Assembly (NCBI RefSeq): GCF_003096275.1
Contig: NZ_QENQ01000001.1
Coordinates: 2,719,407-2,783,406, forward strand
Direction of reading: 5' to 3'
Length of the DNA: 64,000 nt
From: Sphingomonas pokkalii
GTDB lineage: Bacteria > Pseudomonadota > Alphaproteobacteria > Sphingomonadales > Sphingomonadaceae
Position numbers and translations under genes: made by a program. Position 1 is the stretch's first letter. The number at the start of each line of letters is the position of its first letter. Positions 53,636 through 62,948 of the stretch are shown here, piece after piece. The notes beneath the pieces were generated by a model, which was not told the origin of the DNA, made no database searches, and saw only the letters and a program-made list of their open reading frames with translations.

Positions 53636-56600
53636 GTGACGTGGATCGGCGCTGCCATCCAGCGATGGTAGAGGACGGAAAACGACCAGGGCAGCCGATC
53701 CGTCAGCACGTCGAGCGCCTTGCGCTCCACGCGCAGGCGCCACCGATCGTCGCGATACTGCAACCTTCCCTCGCGGACGAGAAAGGTTTCCTGCAACGCA
53801 TCGACGGTCATCTGGTCCAGCTTCGGCCAGTTGGCGATCACGGCACGCAGAAGATCGTCGCAGATATCGAGGTCGCTTTGCACCGGCTCGATCGAGCGGA
53901 CGATCGGGGTCCCGGTCGGCAGCCCGCAGAGCAGCTTGTTGAGCACCAGTTCGGGCTCGGAACGATCCAGCCGCCCCTCCGCCAGATATTGCAGCAGATG
54001 CACCGCGCGGGATGCATCGGCACCCGGCAATATCAGCGGCTTCTCCGTTGCATCGATCGTCAATAGGCCCAGCCGCTCAAACAGGCTCGGCAGGAACGGG
54101 TTGAGCAGCACCAAGCCGGCATTGCCGACATACAGGGGGTGCGCGGGCTCTTCTTCCTGCGGACCGCCGGCCTCCGCCCGCACCTTGGCCTCGGCCTGCG
54201 GGCGCCGCACCGGCGCGGCGCGGCGAAACGCCGCCGTCAGCGTCGCATGGCCACCGTCGCTGGCCAGCTTTCCGACGCGACGACGCACCTTGTCGAGGCG
54301 ATCCACACCCTTCCCCGCGAGATCGCGCATCAACCCCTGCAACAGCGCAGGAACGGAAAGCCGCCCCGGTTGCGCCGTTCGATCCAGCAGGAGTTTCCAG
54401 ATATCCTCCTCGGTTGGTCGGGGCGAACCGAAGGTCGCAGTCTGGCGCCAGGCAGCGGCCAGAAGCAGCGCGCCATCGACCAGCGAGGAAGCTTCGGCGG
54501 GCGCAAGCAGATGGATCAGCCTGCCCAGCCCCTGCGTCGGCAGCACCGTCGCCCAGCGCAACCGCGCGCGGCCGCTGCCGCGGCGCGCCTTCAGATGGGC
54601 GATCAACTGCTCGTCACCGGTATCGGCAAGCTGCTGGAAAAGCGCGACTAGCGCTTCCGCCTCCGCCGCACTTGCCTCGGCCCCGTCCAACCAGGCCAAC
54701 AACCGCTCCCGATCGAGCGCCGACGACGAATCCGCAGCCCCCGTGCGGCGGCGCCTTGGCCGTCGCGCAGATGGACCGACGTTCGCCACCGCCACATCCT
54801 TGCCCGCAAGACCCGCGGCAGCGGCGCGCAGCAGCACGCCCCTTCGCGCATCCGCGTCGCGGGCCGCATGGGCGATCTGCAAAGGATCGTCGCCATCCGG
54901 TGCCGCCTCCGCAAGGTCGAGGAGCCATTGCTCCGCGGCGGCCGGCGACATCCTCGCCGCCACGATCTCCAGTTCCGTGCGGGTGTCTGCTTCGTCAAGG
55001 TGCGTACGGAACGTGGCAAGCCGATCCGGCCGATGAACCCGTGGGTGGTCGCGCGCCTTCGGAGCCGGACCGGGCTCGCCGCGCAGTGCGGCCATCAGCC
55101 ACTCTTCCCAGAATGGCCGGTCCCCGCCGCCGGTCATCTGCGCGAACCGCAGCAACGCGGCAGGATCCGGCGGGTCGAAGAGCGGCACCAGTTCCCCAGG
55201 CATCAACCAGTCGAGCATCCGCACGGCAAGCGCCCTGATCTTCAGAGGGTCCGCGATGGCACACGCCCGCGCCTCCGCCACCAGCCATTCGGGATCGCTT
55301 GCACCGATTCCGGCGAGCGCCGCCCCACCAGCCTCCGGCGTGCCACGTTGCAAATATGCTTGCACCAGGCTGCGACGGTCCAGGTCCTCGGATACGAGAT
55401 GCGAGATTGCCGCCGGGTTCTGCGCGGCACGCAATCGCGCATGGAGCAGGCCAGCCATCGCCGATGGCGATTGCTCCGCCACCTGCGCCAGCCGCCGCAC
55501 GATACGCTTCCACGCCGCCTGCCGTCGCCAGGGACCTTGACCGCTGGTCGCCACCAGCGCGGCGTGCACGGCATCTTCCAACAGAATCTTGAAGGACCGA
55601 AGATCCATATCGGCCAAGGGGTCCGCGACGTGCAGGGAAAAGAGACGTTCAACGGCTTCGGCCAACAGCGCGCGATCTGCCGGTGATAGCTGCTCGCCAG
55701 AGGCCGTGATGCCCCCGGGGAACGCCGCCAATGCCACCGCCCGCCCCGGCCCCGCCCACACCACAGCCGCGTCTTCGCCGGCCCGCCCACGTCGCTCGGC
55801 CAGCAGGGCCCACAAGGTACCGGGCAGAGAAGAGCGCAGCGGAGCCCGCGCCGCGGCGATTTCCACGGCTTCCGCAAACAATGCCAGCAGCGCATCGAGG
55901 GACAGGCCGAGCCTTGCCGCTTCGCGCCCGATCAGGGCGGCAAGGAACCGGCGCCGGTTGAAATCGCTGCCCGCATCCCGCAACAGGAACTCCAGCGTCG
56001 TGAGCCACAGCATCCGCCGCAATTCGCTCTGCGGCAGGCGTCCCAACACGGCAATCGGTGCGCGTCGGTGCACCAGTTCGATATCCATCAACAGCGCCAG
56101 GATGACGACCGCGTCGCGCGGCGCCAGCAGGCGCAGCCAGTGTCGCAACGCCCGCGGATCGCTCTGCAATACCAGCCGTTCCAGGAACCGGCGGTTCCGA
56201 CCATGCGTGCGCATCATCGCAACCAGCGCTGCCGGCCGCTCACGGGCCAGCAGCCGAGCTTCGGCGGCGAGGTCGAACGCCACCCCAGCCCCGGCAAAGC
56301 CCGTCACCCCATGCAGGAGATAAGCTTCCAGTCGGTGCAGCCTGCCAGCCGATGCCTCCCGCAGCCGCGCCGCTGCACCTTCGCCCTGTCGTGCCCTGTG
56401 CAACGCCGTCGCCAATTGGTCGGAAAGCTGCGCCCGCAACGCCTTCGCCGCATCGGCTTCCAGCGTGCTGGCGGCGATATTCCCCAGATCCAGGTCCAGC
56501 CTGTCAATCTCCAGCAGGTCGTCATCGATCGGAAGACCGTCGAAAACCTGCTCGATCACGGCAGGAAACACCACCGACGCAAGCTTCTCCAACCTGGATC

Positions 56601-56775
56601 GCAATGCCGTGGCAGAGGCCATGTCGGCGATCGCTACCCGGACATCCATCGCGCCGATGCGATGATCGGAATGCTGCCCGGTGTCTGGCGTGCGTTCGAT
56701 GGTCGATGGTCTGCCCGCAATCACCTGTCGCTTCCGGTCCGTGGCCACGCCCCATCGCGCGCGCCGTGAAGGCAT
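53629..56775 (-). CDS. Tape-measure protein of the injection system (Afp14-like)
   Basis: This 1048-aa protein matches the eCIS tape-measure family. The N-terminal segment (FPAVIEQVFDGLPIDDDLLEIDRLDLDLG, in parts) is diagnostic. So is the C-terminal block: NAGLVLLNPFLPSLFERLGL, LVLNKLLCGLPTGTPI, VDALQETFLVREGRL and LPWSFSVLYHRWMAAPIHVTW. The middle is Ala/Leu/Arg-rich and mostly helical. Length sets tube length, so about 1050 aa predicts a particle near or above PVC size. The start is uncertain: ATG at 56775 is chosen; ATG 56802 or GTG 56748 are possible, none with a clear ribosome site. Confidence 0.9.
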   Translation of the reverse strand: MPSRRARWGVATDRKRQVIAGRPSTIERTPDTGQHSDHRIGAMDVRVAIADMASATALRSRLEKLASVVFPAVIEQVFDGLPIDDDLLEIDRLDLDLGNIAASTLEADAAKALRAQLSDQLATALHRARQGEGAAARLREASAGRLHRLEAYLLHGVTGFAGAGVAFDLAAEARLLARERPAALVAMMRTHGRNRRFLERLVLQSDPRALRHWLRLLAPRDAVVILALLMDIELVHRRAPIAVLGRLPQSELRRMLWLTTLEFLLRDAGSDFNRRRFLAALIGREAARLGLSLDALLALFAEAVEIAAARAPLRSSLPGTLWALLAERRGRAGEDAAVVWAGPGRAVALAAFPGGITASGEQLSPADRALLAEAVERLFSLHVADPLADMDLRSFKILLEDAVHAALVATSGQGPWRRQAAWKRIVRRLAQVAEQSPSAMAGLLHARLRAAQNPAAISHLVSEDLDRRSLVQAYLQRGTPEAGGAALAGIGASDPEWLVAEARACAIADPLKIRALAVRMLDWLMPGELVPLFDPPDPAALLRFAQMTGGGDRPFWEEWLMAALRGEPGPAPKARDHPRVHRPDRLATFRTHLDEADTRTELEIVAARMSPAAAEQWLLDLAEAAPDGDDPLQIAHAARDADARRGVLLRAAAAGLAGKDVAVANVGPSARRPRRRRTGAADSSSALDRERLLAWLDGAEASAAEAEALVALFQQLADTGDEQLIAHLKARRGSGRARLRWATVLPTQGLGRLIHLLAPAEASSLVDGALLLAAAWRQTATFGSPRPTEEDIWKLLLDRTAQPGRLSVPALLQGLMRDLAGKGVDRLDKVRRRVGKLASDGGHATLTAAFRRAAPVRRPQAEAKVRAEAGGPQEEEPAHPLYVGNAGLVLLNPFLPSLFERLGLLTIDATEKPLILPGADASRAVHLLQYLAEGRLDRSEPELVLNKLLCGLPTGTPIVRSIEPVQSDLDICDDLLRAVIANWPKLDQMTVDALQETFLVREGRLQYRDDRWRLRVERKALDVLTDRLPWSFSVLYHRWMAAPIHVTW

Positions 56776-56949
56776 GAGGCGACAGGCGTGGTGATCCCGC
56801 ATAGGCCGCCGCAAAGCACCGATACAGCGGCCTTGCCGCCGAACCCGATCCAGTCCTGCCAAACCGCGCCGATATGAACGCGATACGCCATTGCACCGAT
56901 AGACCGTTGCTCCACCAGGGCCCGTAGCGGGGATGCGGCACAGGGCGGC

Positions 56950-57795
56950 CTACCCGCGTACGGCTTCCCCCAGCGCATTGATGAGCGGCAGGCTCGGCGC
57001 GTTATGCCCGGCAAATACCAGCCCGATCTCTCGCATTGCGTCGAATCCCTCCAGCGCCACGCGGGCCACGCCTGGCGCGCGGAAGGAGGCAGGCATCACG
57101 GTAATCCCCAAGCGGGCCCGCACATAGGCCAGAGCACGCTCGTCGTTGGTCGTCCGCGCAGGAAAAGGCGGGCGCACGCCATGAGCGACAAAGAAGCGGC
57201 TGGTCTCCGACAGCATCTCGCAATGCCGGCGAACGATCATCGGTTCGTGCGCAAGTTCCTCGGCGCGGAGCACAGGTCGCTCCGCCAGCGGATGCGTCGC
57301 GCCGATCGCAAGCGCATAGCCTTCGGTCAGCAAATGCTGGCCCGCCGCGCGATCATCACCGTCCCGAAGGATCGTGAGCGCCACATCGATGCGGCCACGC
57401 GCCAGCCGGCCACGCAATTCACGCTCATTGCCTTCGACGAGTTCCACCCGCTCCCCTGGCCAGGCTGCAAGCCATCGCTCGATCCAGTGGGGCGGTATCG
57501 TCGTCAGCACCCCGATGCGCAGCACCGACACGACAGAAGCGTTCGATACGTCACGCTCCGCGGCCGCGAATCCCGCCTCGATCGCACGCGCATGGGCGAG
57601 TAGCCCCGCTCCCGCATCGGTCAGCGCGACGCGACGATTGGTGCGGTGGAACAGCACCCGCCCGAGCGCCTCCTCCAGCCGGGCGATGCCCACGGAAAGC
57701 GTCGGCTGGGAAACGTTGCAGGCGGCTGCGGCGCGCGAGAAATTACCCGTGTCCACCACCGCCAGGAAATAGCGCAGATGATAGCGATCCATCAT
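56950..57795 (-). CDS. LysR-family regulator of the liu (leucine/isovalerate) operon
   Basis: This 281-aa LysR regulator has a helix-turn-helix RYHLRYFLAVVDTGNFSRAAA followed by SQPTLSVGIARLEEALG, and an effector domain with RIGVLTTIPPHWIERWL. The start is ATG at 57795 (a TTG two codons before and an ATG one codon after are alternatives). It is divergent from the isovaleryl-CoA dehydrogenase gene with 93 bases between. A palindrome overlaps its own start codon, fitting autorepression. Liu operons elsewhere often use MerR-type LiuR; here a LysR protein takes that place. Confidence 0.87.
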   Translation of the reverse strand: MMDRYHLRYFLAVVDTGNFSRAAAACNVSQPTLSVGIARLEEALGRVLFHRTNRRVALTDAGAGLLAHARAIEAGFAAAERDVSNASVVSVLRIGVLTTIPPHWIERWLAAWPGERVELVEGNERELRGRLARGRIDVALTILRDGDDRAAGQHLLTEGYALAIGATHPLAERPVLRAEELAHEPMIVRRHCEMLSETSRFFVAHGVRPPFPARTTNDERALAYVRARLGITVMPASFRAPGVARVALEGFDAMREIGLVFAGHNAPSLPLINALGEAVRG

Positions 57796-57811
57796 AGACA
57801 ATCTCTATGAT
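57791..57811. promoter_or_regulatory. Palindromic operator candidate ATCATAGA-N5-TCTATGAT
   Basis: A perfect 8-base inverted repeat with a 5-base spacer covers the start codon of the LysR gene and lies 78 bases before the dehydrogenase ATG. The size and position fit a LysR-type recognition site that would block the regulator's own translation start region when bound. Confidence 0.55.
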
Positions 57812-57888
57812 CATCTTGCGCGTGTTTCAATTTTGCGGCGGCGATGGCCCGCCCTAAAGTGAGGCCAAATAAGATGCAGGAGAGCGCG

Positions 57889-59043
57889 ATGACCCTCGAT
57901 CACGGCCTTGGCGAGACGGCGGACATGATCCGCGACACGGTGCAGCGCTTCGCCGCCGATCGGATTGCCCCGATTGCCGCCGACGTGGATGCCGAGGATC
58001 GTTTCGCCCGGGAACTGTGGCCGGAAATGGGCGAACTGGGGCTGCACGGAATCACCGTCGAGGAAGCGGATGGCGGGCTGGGGCTCGGCTATCTCGAACA
58101 TGTCGTCGCCTGTGAGGAGATCAGCCGCGCATCGGGCGCGATCGGGCTGAGCTATGGCGCGCATTCCAATCTGTGCGTGAACCAGATCCGTCGCTGGGCC
58201 AGCCCGGAGCAGAAGGCCCGATATCTCCCGAAGCTGATTTCGGGCGAGCATGTCGGCAGCCTCGCCATGTCCGAAGCGGGCGCCGGCTCCGACGTGGTGT
58301 CGATGAAGCTGCGCGCGACCAAGGTGGACGGTGGCTGGCGGCTGAACGGCACCAAGTTCTGGATCACCAACGCGCCCTATGCCGATACGCTGGTCGTCTA
58401 TGCCAAGACCGATCCCGACGCCGGCTCGCGCGGCATCACCGCCTTCCTGATCGAGAAGGATTTCGCCGGCTTCTCGATCGGGCAGAGGATCGAGAAGGTT
58501 GGCATGCGCGGCTCGCCCACGGCCGAGCTGGTGTTCGACGATTGCTTCGTGGCGGATTCGCAAGTGATGGGGCCGCTCAATGGCGGCGTGACCGTGCTGA
58601 TGTCCGGGCTGGATTATGAGCGGGTGGTGCTCTCCGGTATCCAGCTCGGTATCATGCAGGCGTGCCTCGATACGGTGCTGCCCTATGTACGCGAGCGTCG
58701 GCAGTTCGGCCGACCGATCGGCGAGTTCCAGCTGATGCAGGCCAAGATCGCCGACATGCACGTCGCGCTCAATGCCGCGCGTGCCTATGTCTACGCCGTC
58801 GCACGCGCCTGCGACGCCGGGCGCACGACACGCTTCGACGCCGCGGGCTGCATCCTGCTCGCCTCGGAAAGCGCTGTAAAAGTGGCGGGCGAGGCGATCC
58901 AGGCGCTGGGCGGCGCGGGCTATACGAAGGACTGGCCTGTCGAGCGCTACTGGCGCGACGCCAAGCTGCTCGACATCGGTGCCGGCACCAACGAGGTCCG
59001 ACGGATGCTGATCGGCCGCGAACTGGTCGGGCGCGCGCAATGA
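57889..59043 (+). CDS. liuA: Isovaleryl-CoA dehydrogenase
   Basis: This 384-aa acyl-CoA dehydrogenase oxidises isovaleryl-CoA to 3-methylcrotonyl-CoA in leucine breakdown, using FAD and electron-transfer flavoprotein. The catalytic glutamate is probably Glu244 in [11 protein letters not shown], the position specific to isovaleryl-CoA dehydrogenases. Other signatures are [30 protein letters not shown] and [19 protein letters not shown]. The start ATG at 57889 is set by CAGGAGAG about 6 bases upstream; an ATG five codons earlier has a poorer site. It overlaps liuB by ATGA. Confidence 0.94.
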   Translation: MTLDHGLGETADMIRDTVQRFAADRIAPIAADVDAEDRFARELWPEMGELGLHGITVEEADGGLGLGYLEHVVACEEISRASGAIGLSYGAHSNLCVNQIRRWASPEQKARYLPKLISGEHVGSLAMSEAGAGSDVVSMKLRATKVDGGWRLNGTKFWITNAPYADTLVVYAKTDPDAGSRGITAFLIEKDFAGFSIGQRIEKVGMRGSPTAELVFDDCFVADSQVMGPLNGGVTVLMSGLDYERVVLSGIQLGIMQACLDTVLPYVRERRQFGRPIGEFQLMQAKIADMHVALNAARAYVYAVARACDAGRTTRFDAAGCILLASESAVKVAGEAIQALGGAGYTKDWPVERYWRDAKLLDIGAGTNEVRRMLIGRELVGRAQ

Positions 59044-60635
59044 CCATCCTGCGCTCGCTGGTGGATGCCGGCTCCGATGGCTTCGCTGCCAACGCAGCGC
59101 ACAACCGTGCGCTCGCCGCGACCTTGCGGGAGCGGACGGCGCAGAACGCCCTGGGCGGTTCGGAACAGCATCGCGCGCGGCATGTCGCTCGTGGCAAGCT
59201 GCTGCCGCGTGACCGCGTCGACCGGCTGCTCGATCCCGCCGCGCCGTTCCTGGAGATCGGCGCCCTGGCGGCGAACGGGATGTATGACGATGGTGCGCCC
59301 GGCGCCGGCATGATCGCCGGTGTGGGCCGCGTTTCCGGCCGCGAATGCATGATCGTCGCCAATGATCCGACGGTGAAGGGCGGCGCCTATTTCCCGATGA
59401 CGGTGAAGAAGCATCTGCGCGCGCAGGAAATCGCGCGCGAGAACCGCCTTCCCTGCCTGTATCTGGTCGACAGCGGCGGCGCCAACCTGCCGCACCAAGC
59501 CGAGGTGTTCCCCGATCGCGAGCATTTCGGCCGCATCTTCTTCAACCAGGCGCAGATGTCGGCGGAGGGGATTGCACAGATCGCCTGCGTGATGGGCAGC
59601 TGCACTGCCGGCGGCGCCTATGTTCCGGCGATGTCCGATGAAAGCGTGATCGTCCGCAATCAGGGCACGATCTTTCTCGCCGGCCCGCCGCTGGTGAAGG
59701 CGGCGACCGGCGAAGAGATTTCGGCCGAGGAACTGGGCGGGGCGGAAACGCATGGGAGGCGATCGGGCGTGGTCGACCATGTCGCGGAGAATGACGAGCA
59801 TGCGCTGCTGATCGTTCGCGACATCGTCGCCACGCTGGGCAAGGTACGAGCGCCTGATATCGCACTGGCGCCCCCGCGCCCGCCGCGGCTCGATCCGGAA
59901 GAATTGTACGGAATCGTGCCCACCGACGTGCGCGCACCCTATGACGTGCGGGAAGTGATCGGGCGGATCGTCGACGGATCCGAGTTCCACGAATTCAAGG
60001 CGCTCTACGGCACCACGCTGGTATGCGGCTTCGCCCATATCTGGGGCATGCCGGTGGCGATCCTGGCCAATAACGGCGTGCTGTTCAGCGAATCCGCGCT
60101 GAAGGGCGCGCACTTCATCGAACTGGCCTGCCAGCGGCGGATTCCGCTGCTGTTCCTCCAGAACATCTCCGGCTTCATGGTCGGCGGCAAATATGAGGCG
60201 GAGGGCATCGCCAAGAACGGCGCCAAGCTGGTGACCGCGGTCGCCACCGCCTCGGTACCGAAGATCACGGTGCTGATCGGCGGCAGCTTCGGCGCCGGTA
60301 ATTACGGGATGTGCGGGCGCGCCTATGGCCCGCGCTTCCTGTTCAGCTGGCCCAATGCCCGCATCTCGGTGATGGGCGGTGAGCAGGCGGCCAGCGTGCT
60401 GGCGACCGTCCACCGCGATGCCGAGCGCTGGACTGCCGCAGAGGCCGAAGCCTTCAAGGCGCCGATCCGCCAGAAATATGAGGATGAGGGCAACCCCTAT
60501 TACGCCACGGCGCGGCTGTGGGACGATGGCGTCGTCGATCCCGTGCAGACCCGCGACGTCCTTGGCCTCGCGTTTCGCGCCACGCTGAACGCGCCCATTC
60601 CGGAACGGGCGCAGTTCGGCCTTTTCCGGATGTGA
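59040..60635 (+). CDS. liuB: Methylcrotonyl-CoA carboxylase, carboxyltransferase (beta) subunit
   Basis: This 531-aa biotin-dependent carboxyltransferase moves CO2 from carboxybiotin to 3-methylcrotonyl-CoA. Family text includes [52 protein letters not shown], in parts, [35 protein letters not shown] and [16 protein letters not shown]. Context between liuA and liuD and the length near 535 aa separate it from propionyl- and acetyl-CoA carboxylases. ATGA overlap with liuA shows coupling. Confidence 0.94.
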   Translation: MTILRSLVDAGSDGFAANAAHNRALAATLRERTAQNALGGSEQHRARHVARGKLLPRDRVDRLLDPAAPFLEIGALAANGMYDDGAPGAGMIAGVGRVSGRECMIVANDPTVKGGAYFPMTVKKHLRAQEIARENRLPCLYLVDSGGANLPHQAEVFPDREHFGRIFFNQAQMSAEGIAQIACVMGSCTAGGAYVPAMSDESVIVRNQGTIFLAGPPLVKAATGEEISAEELGGAETHGRRSGVVDHVAENDEHALLIVRDIVATLGKVRAPDIALAPPRPPRLDPEELYGIVPTDVRAPYDVREVIGRIVDGSEFHEFKALYGTTLVCGFAHIWGMPVAILANNGVLFSESALKGAHFIELACQRRIPLLFLQNISGFMVGGKYEAEGIAKNGAKLVTAVATASVPKITVLIGGSFGAGNYGMCGRAYGPRFLFSWPNARISVMGGEQAASVLATVHRDAERWTAAEAEAFKAPIRQKYEDEGNPYYATARLWDDGVVDPVQTRDVLGLAFRATLNAPIPERAQFGLFRM

Positions 60636-60639
60636 TGCG

Positions 60640-62496
60640 ATGATCGAAAGCCTCTTGATCGCCAATCGCGGCGAGATCGCCCGCCGCATCCTCCGCACCG
60701 CGCGGCGGCTGAACATCCGTACCGTCGCCGTCCATTCGGATGTCGATGCGGCGATGCCGTTTGTGCGCGAAGCGGACGAAGCCATATGCATCGGCACCGC
60801 CGCTGCCGCGGACAGCTATCTACGGCAGGATCGCATCCTGGAAGCCGCCCGCCGCACGGGGGCGCAGGCGATCCACCCCGGCTATGGCTTCCTCTCCGAA
60901 AATGCCGCGTTCGCCGAAGCGGTGGTCGCTGCCGGATTGGTCTGGGTCGGCGCGCCGCCGGCGAGCATCCGGGCGATGGGTCTGAAGGACGCCGCCAAGG
61001 CACGGATGATCGCCGCTGGCGTGCCGGTCACCCCCGGCTATCTGGGTGAGGACCAGCACCCGGCACGCCTGCAGGCGGAGGCCGATGCGATCGGCTATCC
61101 GATGCTGATCAAGGCAGTGGCCGGCGGCGGCGGCAAGGGCATGCGCCACGTGGACGCGCCCGCCGACTTTGCCGAGGCGCTGCAGAGCTGCCGACGCGAG
61201 GCAGCGGCGGCGTTCGGCGACGATCGCGTGCTGATCGAGAAATATATCCTCAGCCCACGCCATATCGAAGTGCAGGTATTCGGGGACACGCACGGCCAGG
61301 TCGTCCACCTGTTCGAGCGCGACTGTTCGCTGCAACGACGCCACCAGAAGGTGATCGAGGAAGCCCCCGCCCCCGGTATGGACGAGGCCACCCGCGCCGC
61401 GGTGTGCGACGCGGCGGTACGGGCCGCCAAGGCGGTCGACTATGTCGGCGCAGGCACGATCGAGTTCATCGCCGATGGATCAGAAGGCCTGCGTGCCGAC
61501 CGCATCTGGTTCATGGAAATGAACACGCGCCTCCAGGTCGAGCACCCCGTCACCGAGATGATCACCGGCGAAGATCTTGTCGAATGGCAGCTCCGCGTCG
61601 CCTCGGGCGAACCGCTGCCGAAGACGCAGGATCAACTCGCGATCCGCGGATGGGCGATGGAGGCGCGGCTCTATGCCGAGAACCCGAGTAGCGGCTTCCT
61701 GCCCTCCATCGGCCCGCTCGACCGGCTTCGCTTTCCCGCCGGGGTGCGCGTCGACAGCGGGGTGGAGGAAGGTGGTGCCGTAACCCCGCATTATGATCCG
61801 ATGATCGCAAAGCTGATCGTCCACGGCGCGGCCCGTGCGGAGGCAGCACAGCGGCTGGCAGCGGCGGCGGCGGGGACGCAGGTTTGGCCGGTACGGACCA
61901 ATGCCGCGTTCGTCGCCCGCGCTGCCGCCCATCCGGACTTCGTCGCGGGCCGCGTCGATACCGGCTTCATCGCCCGCCACGCCGAGGCGCTGATTCCCCC
62001 GGCCGAGCCCGGGCCGACCATCGTCGCGGCAGCAGCGGCAGCGATCCTGCCGCCGGTCACCGATGATCCCTGGACCGCGCTCCGCGGCTTTCGCGCCAAC
62101 GCAGCGCCCGCGGATCAGGTGGCGGTGGAGGTTGCAGGCCGACTACATCGCACGGTGCCTGCGGCGCTGGAGGGAGCCGAACCCGTTGGCGGCGTTCTGT
62201 TCGTTCGCGGCGAGGCTTGGCCGTTCGGGCCCCCTCGCGTCGGTCAGCTTGGCGGCGGCGCGAGCGAAGGCGACGGCGCCCTGCTCGCGCCGATGCCAGG
62301 ACGCGTGATTGCGGTTTTGGTCGCCAGCGGGCAGACGGTCACGCGCGGGCAACGGCTGCTGGTCCTGGAAGCGATGAAGATGGAACAGGCGCTTGTTGCC
62401 CCCTTTGATGGGATTGTCGCCGAACTGAAGGTCGTCGAGGGCGCGCAGGTGACCGAAGGCATGGTGCTCGCGCGTGTCGCACCGGGAGAGGCATGA
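60640..62496 (+). CDS. liuD: Methylcrotonyl-CoA carboxylase, biotin-carboxylase (alpha) subunit
   Basis: This 618-aa protein has an N-terminal biotin carboxylase domain (SLLIANRGEIARRILRTARRL; ATP-grasp loop KAVAGGGGKGMRHV; FMEMNTRLQVEHPVTEMITG) and a C-terminal biotinyl domain with the biotin-accepting Lys580 in EAMKMEQALVAPFDG. It works with LiuB as the alpha subunit. It is somewhat shorter than the typical 650-670 aa, mainly in the linker before the biotinyl domain. The stop overlaps the MaoC gene start. Confidence 0.93.
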   Translation: MIESLLIANRGEIARRILRTARRLNIRTVAVHSDVDAAMPFVREADEAICIGTAAAADSYLRQDRILEAARRTGAQAIHPGYGFLSENAAFAEAVVAAGLVWVGAPPASIRAMGLKDAAKARMIAAGVPVTPGYLGEDQHPARLQAEADAIGYPMLIKAVAGGGGKGMRHVDAPADFAEALQSCRREAAAAFGDDRVLIEKYILSPRHIEVQVFGDTHGQVVHLFERDCSLQRRHQKVIEEAPAPGMDEATRAAVCDAAVRAAKAVDYVGAGTIEFIADGSEGLRADRIWFMEMNTRLQVEHPVTEMITGEDLVEWQLRVASGEPLPKTQDQLAIRGWAMEARLYAENPSSGFLPSIGPLDRLRFPAGVRVDSGVEEGGAVTPHYDPMIAKLIVHGAARAEAAQRLAAAAAGTQVWPVRTNAAFVARAAAHPDFVAGRVDTGFIARHAEALIPPAEPGPTIVAAAAAAILPPVTDDPWTALRGFRANAAPADQVAVEVAGRLHRTVPAALEGAEPVGGVLFVRGEAWPFGPPRVGQLGGGASEGDGALLAPMPGRVIAVLVASGQTVTRGQRLLVLEAMKMEQALVAPFDGIVAELKVVEGAQVTEGMVLARVAPGEA

Positions 62497-62948
62497 TGGC
62501 TGGCCGCTACTATGACGAATGGCAGATAGGCGACCGGATCGTCCATGAAATCCGCCGCACCGTCACCGAAACCGACAATCTGCTGTTCTCGACCATGACG
62601 CATAACCCGCAGCCGCTGCACCTCGATGCCGAAGCGGCGCGCGCCAGCGAATTTGGCCAGATCCTCGTCAACGGCACCTTTACCTTCGCGCTGATGGTCG
62701 GCCTGTCGGTCGGGGACACCACGCTCGGCACGCTCGTGGCCAATCTGGGCTATGACCAGCTGACGATGCCGAATCCGGTATTCATCGGCGACACGCTGCG
62801 CGCCGAAACCGAAGTACACGCGCTGAAGGATAGCCGGTCGCGGCCGGAAGCGGGGATCGTCACCTTCACCCACCGGCTGCGCAACCAGCGCGACGACATC
62901 GTCTGCCAATGCCTGCGCACCGCGCTGCTCCACCGGCGGCCGGCATGA
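62493..62948 (+). CDS. MaoC-family hydratase
   Basis: This 151-aa single hot-dog-fold protein has the MaoC signature NLLFSTMTHNPQPLHLDAEAA, in which the Asp/His pair of the hydratase-2 motif is replaced by Thr/His-Asn-type residues, and FGQILVNGTFTFALMVGLSVGD. Members hydrate enoyl-CoA thioesters such as mesaconyl- or crotonyl-CoA. Its position in the liu operon, where an enoyl-CoA-hydratase-type LiuC is expected, suggests it may hydrate 3-methylglutaconyl-CoA. That is a hypothesis. ATGA overlaps join it to both neighbours. Confidence 0.82.
   Translation: MMAGRYYDEWQIGDRIVHEIRRTVTETDNLLFSTMTHNPQPLHLDAEAARASEFGQILVNGTFTFALMVGLSVGDTTLGTLVANLGYDQLTMPNPVFIGDTLRAETEVHALKDSRSRPEAGIVTFTHRLRNQRDDIVCQCLRTALLHRRPA

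Noticed and set aside
36961..56775. Interpretation as a prophage remnant
   Set aside because: No capsid, portal, terminase, integrase or lysis cassette; the AAA+ ATPase, DUF4255, DUF5908 and DUF4280 genes are those of eCIS loci.
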